A program made the translations under genes and the position numbers. Under the pieces are notes generated by a model. That model was given only the letters and a program-made list of their open reading frames with translations, searched no databases and was not told where the DNA came from. A stretch of 8,918 bases of DNA, taken from positions 1-8,918 of the forward strand of contig PFGS01000055.1 of assembly GCA_002783525.1 (NCBI GenBank). Reading direction: 5' to 3'. Positions 7,864 through 8,918 of this stretch are shown piece by piece; position 1 is the stretch's first letter; each line of letters begins with the position of its first letter. The stretch comes from Ignavibacteriales bacterium CG12_big_fil_rev_8_21_14_0_65_30_8 (GTDB lineage Bacteria > Bacteroidota > Ignavibacteria > Ignavibacteriales > Ignavibacteriaceae).

Positions 7864-8520
7864 TTAGTTTTTATAAATATTAGTTTTCGGCACCAATCCT
7901 TCCTTAAGTGCTTTTGAAACAAGACCACTCCGTGTATTTACATGAACCTTATGATAAATATTTTTTATATGCGTTTGCACTGTCTGCGGACTTGTAAAAG
8001 TTATCTTTGCAATTTCATTTGCTGTTTTTCCGTCTACTAGATAATTTAAAATTTCTTTTTCTCTTTTTGTAAGCCCATATGAATTTTTAGTTTGTTTCAT
8101 TGAAGAAAATATATTAAATACTTTTCTTGCAAGCCCGGCATTAATAGATGAACCTCCATCTACAACAATTTGAATTGCTTCAATTATTTCCTCGGGAGTA
8201 GAATTTTTAAGAAGATATCCGTTTGCTCCATTGCAGATGGCATCAAATATTTTTTCATTATCGTCAAAAACTGTAAGTACAATAATTTCTACTTCTTTAT
8301 TAATTGCTTTTATTTCTTTTATCCCGTCTATTCCGTTCATACCGGGTAGATTTATATCGGTCAATATTATATCCGGTGTTTCTCCTTTGGATAACATTTT
8401 AAGCGCGTCGGCTACATTTGTAAATTCATATTCACATTTGCACCAGTCACTCTGGTTAATAGCGCTGCGGATAATTCGTGAATAAGAAATGTTATCTTCT
8501 ATTATCCATATTTCAGTCAT
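7864..8520 (-). CDS. NarL/FixJ-family response regulator (receiver plus LuxR-type HTH)
   Basis: A 218-aa two-component transcription factor of standard length. The receiver domain (1 to about 120) has the acidic pair E8 and D9, phospho-acceptor D55 (LTDINLPGMNG), T83 and K105 (LLKNSTP), so it should be phosphorylatable. The C-terminal GerE/LuxR HTH (about 148-208) reads LTKREKEIL, then GKTANEIAK, with the recognition helix in SPQTVQTHIKNIYHKV. It runs convergent to the histidine kinase with 11 bp between the stops and no terminator hairpin in between, so the two transcripts must overlap at their 3' ends. The kinase's HisKA_3 domain matches this regulator class, making it the likely partner, but pairing is inferred from position. 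The ATG is supported by a strong Shine-Dalgarno site. The leader contains a tRNA-like fragment and, further up, the hairpin repeat cluster. Its targets are unknown; the TonB receptor-kinase operon is a reasonable guess. Confidence 0.93.
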   Translation of the reverse strand: MTEIWIIEDNISYSRIIRSAINQSDWCKCEYEFTNVADALKMLSKGETPDIILTDINLPGMNGIDGIKEIKAINKEVEIIVLTVFDDNEKIFDAICNGANGYLLKNSTPEEIIEAIQIVVDGGSSINAGLARKVFNIFSSMKQTKNSYGLTKREKEILNYLVDGKTANEIAKITFTSPQTVQTHIKNIYHKVHVNTRSGLVSKALKEGLVPKTNIYKN

Positions 8521-8524
8521 ATTT

Positions 8525-8531
8525 CCTTCCT
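8525..8531 (-). promoter_or_regulatory. Ribosome binding site of the response regulator
   Basis: On the minus strand AGGAAGG precedes the ATG (8520-8518) by 4 nt. It is close to the anti-Shine-Dalgarno complement and supports this start. Confidence 0.7.
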
Positions 8532-8535
8532 GTTA

Positions 8536-8555
8536 CCGGAATAGCTCAATGGTAA
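8536..8555 (+). pseudogene. tRNA-Gly-like 5' fragment (D-arm region)
   Basis: Positions 8538-8554 read GGAATAGCTCAATGGTA, which as I recall it is the segment from late acceptor stem through D loop of many bacterial tRNA-Gly genes. The preceding bases (ACC) do not give a normal acceptor 5' end, and downstream there is only AT-rich sequence: no anticodon arm, T arm or matching 3' acceptor strand. It is therefore not a functional tRNA. It may be a remnant left by recombination or integration at a tRNA gene, or a chance match. It lies 16 bp upstream of the response-regulator start, on the strand opposite to that gene, and would be transcribed as antisense in its 5' leader. Confidence 0.4.
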
Positions 8556-8673
8556 GTTAATTAAATTATAATTTAACGCACATATAAATAAAATATTTAT
8601 TGATAACAAAAAATACCAAGAACAGGGTAATTTTCAGATTATATTGTAATTGAATCCATATCTGTCCAAAATA

Positions 8674-8701
8674 ATTTTTTATATGTCGTCCCGATGGGAC
8701 T
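8674..8701 (-). repeat. Hairpin repeat, copy 1 (minus orientation)
   Basis: On the minus strand AGTCCC-ATC-GGGACG (8701-8687), a 5-bp GTCCC/GGGAC stem with a 3-nt loop, is followed by ACATATAAAAAA, a diverged version of the AATATTTATAGAAA tail seen in copies 2 and 3. The stem is preceded by T-run then CTGA, similar to copy 3 (T-run then GAAT). Confidence 0.6.
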
Positions 8702-8722
8702 TCAGAAAAAAAGGAGAATATG

Positions 8723-8753
8723 TTTCTATAAATATTTTGTCCCTATCGGGACA
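8723..8753 (-). repeat. Hairpin repeat, copy 2 (minus orientation)
   Basis: On the minus strand TGTCCC-GATA-GGGACA (8753-8738) forms a 6-bp stem with a 4-nt loop. It is followed directly by AAATATTTATAGAAA (8737-8723), identical over 15 nt to the tail of copy 3, which lies in opposite orientation 50 bp away. Confidence 0.75.
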
Positions 8754-8786
8754 TTAAAATGCTTACTTTAGCTTGTTTTTTTTGAA

Positions 8787-8818
8787 TAGTCCTTTTAAGG
8801 ACTAAATATTTATAGAAA
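8787..8818 (+). repeat. Hairpin repeat, copy 3 (plus orientation)
   Basis: TAGTCCTT-TT-AAGGACTA (8787-8804) forms an 8-bp stem, followed by the tail AAATATTTATAGAAA (8804-8818). Relative to the other copies the third stem C-G pair has become T-A, a compensatory change that keeps the hairpin. Copies 2 and 3 face each other with hairpins inward and 33 nt between them. Confidence 0.75.
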
Positions 8819-8839
8819 ACTCTGATCCTCCAAAATTCA

Positions 8840-8873
8840 AGTCCCGTATGGGACGAAATATTAGGGATTGATT
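8840..8873 (+). repeat. Hairpin repeat, copy 4 (plus orientation)
   Basis: AGTCCC-GTAT-GGGAC (8840-8854) forms a 5-bp GTCCC/GGGAC stem, followed by GAAATATTAGGGATT. The tail agrees with copies 2 and 3 for about eight bases (AAATATT) and then diverges. It is preceded by ATTCA, similar to the bases before copies 1 and 3. Confidence 0.65.
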
Positions 8874-8918
8874 TTAATAGAATATAAAAAAATAATAAAA
8901 CAGAACGTATTCCAATTT

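Larger units (their letters stand above)
8521..8918. other. Gene-free interval upstream of the response regulator
   Basis: 398 bp to the window end with no credible coding sequence. Proximal to the regulator are its ribosome binding site and the tRNA-like fragment. Positions 8556-8577 are AT-rich with a short GTTAA/TTAAC inverted repeat. On the minus strand TATAAT (plus-strand 8638-8643) is a possible -10 box for the regulator; a TTGGAC-like -35 would be about 20 bp further up, longer than usual, so this is weak. Positions 8674-8873 hold four related hairpin repeats. Positions 8874-8918 show nothing I can name. Confidence 0.6.

Noticed and set aside
8231..8485. Plus-strand frame of 84 codons opposite the response regulator
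   Set aside because: Antisense shadow of the receiver domain, which has all its active-site residues on the minus strand.
8674..8873. CRISPR array
   Set aside because: The repeated units are short hairpins in both orientations at uneven spacing with degenerate tails; there are no uniform direct repeats or spacers and no cas genes.

Overview
The window is AT-rich DNA that looks like a member of the Bacteroidota/Ignavibacteriota/Chlorobiota side of bacteria. The clues are a TonB-dependent receptor with an N-terminal carboxypeptidase-regulatory-like domain, a 7TM-DISM histidine kinase, an LpxH of the GNHD type, weak or absent Shine-Dalgarno sequences on several genes, and intergenic GTCCC...GGGAC hairpin repeats. 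The taxon is inferred from gene style only; no marker gene settles it.

Layout. Positions 1-99 are a leader with a possible Bacteroidota-type promoter. Positions 100-3043 hold two envelope genes that overlap by 8 bp: an LpxH-like lipid A enzyme and a class A penicillin-binding protein. A complete tRNA-Leu(CAG) follows 17 bp later (3061-3144). Next comes a gene-free stretch (3145-3485) with an imperfect 114-nt inverted repeat that could fold into a rod. Positions 3486-5969 encode a TonB-dependent outer-membrane receptor. It is followed after 26 bp by a 7TM-DISM sensor histidine kinase (5996-7852) with a TTG start and a good ribosome binding site. A NarL/LuxR-type response regulator (7864-8520) lies on the opposite strand, tail to tail with the kinase and only 11 bp away. 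Upstream of the regulator is a fragment resembling the 5' part of a tRNA-Gly, then a cluster of four related hairpin repeats that runs almost to the window end.

How the parts fit. The first pair makes outer-membrane lipid A precursor and peptidoglycan, and is probably one transcription unit. The receptor and kinase are probably cotranscribed. With the regulator they plausibly form an import and signalling module, in which the kinase's periplasmic domain reads a condition or ligand and the regulator changes transcription. The ligand, the imported substrate and the kinase-regulator pairing are inferred, not shown by the sequence.

I see no CRISPR array, phage gene, transposase or toxin-antitoxin pair, and no protein-coding system that looks wholly new. 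The least explained parts are non-coding: the structured intergenic repeat after the tRNA, the tRNA-like fragment in the regulator's leader, and the four-copy repeat cluster with compensatory base changes.
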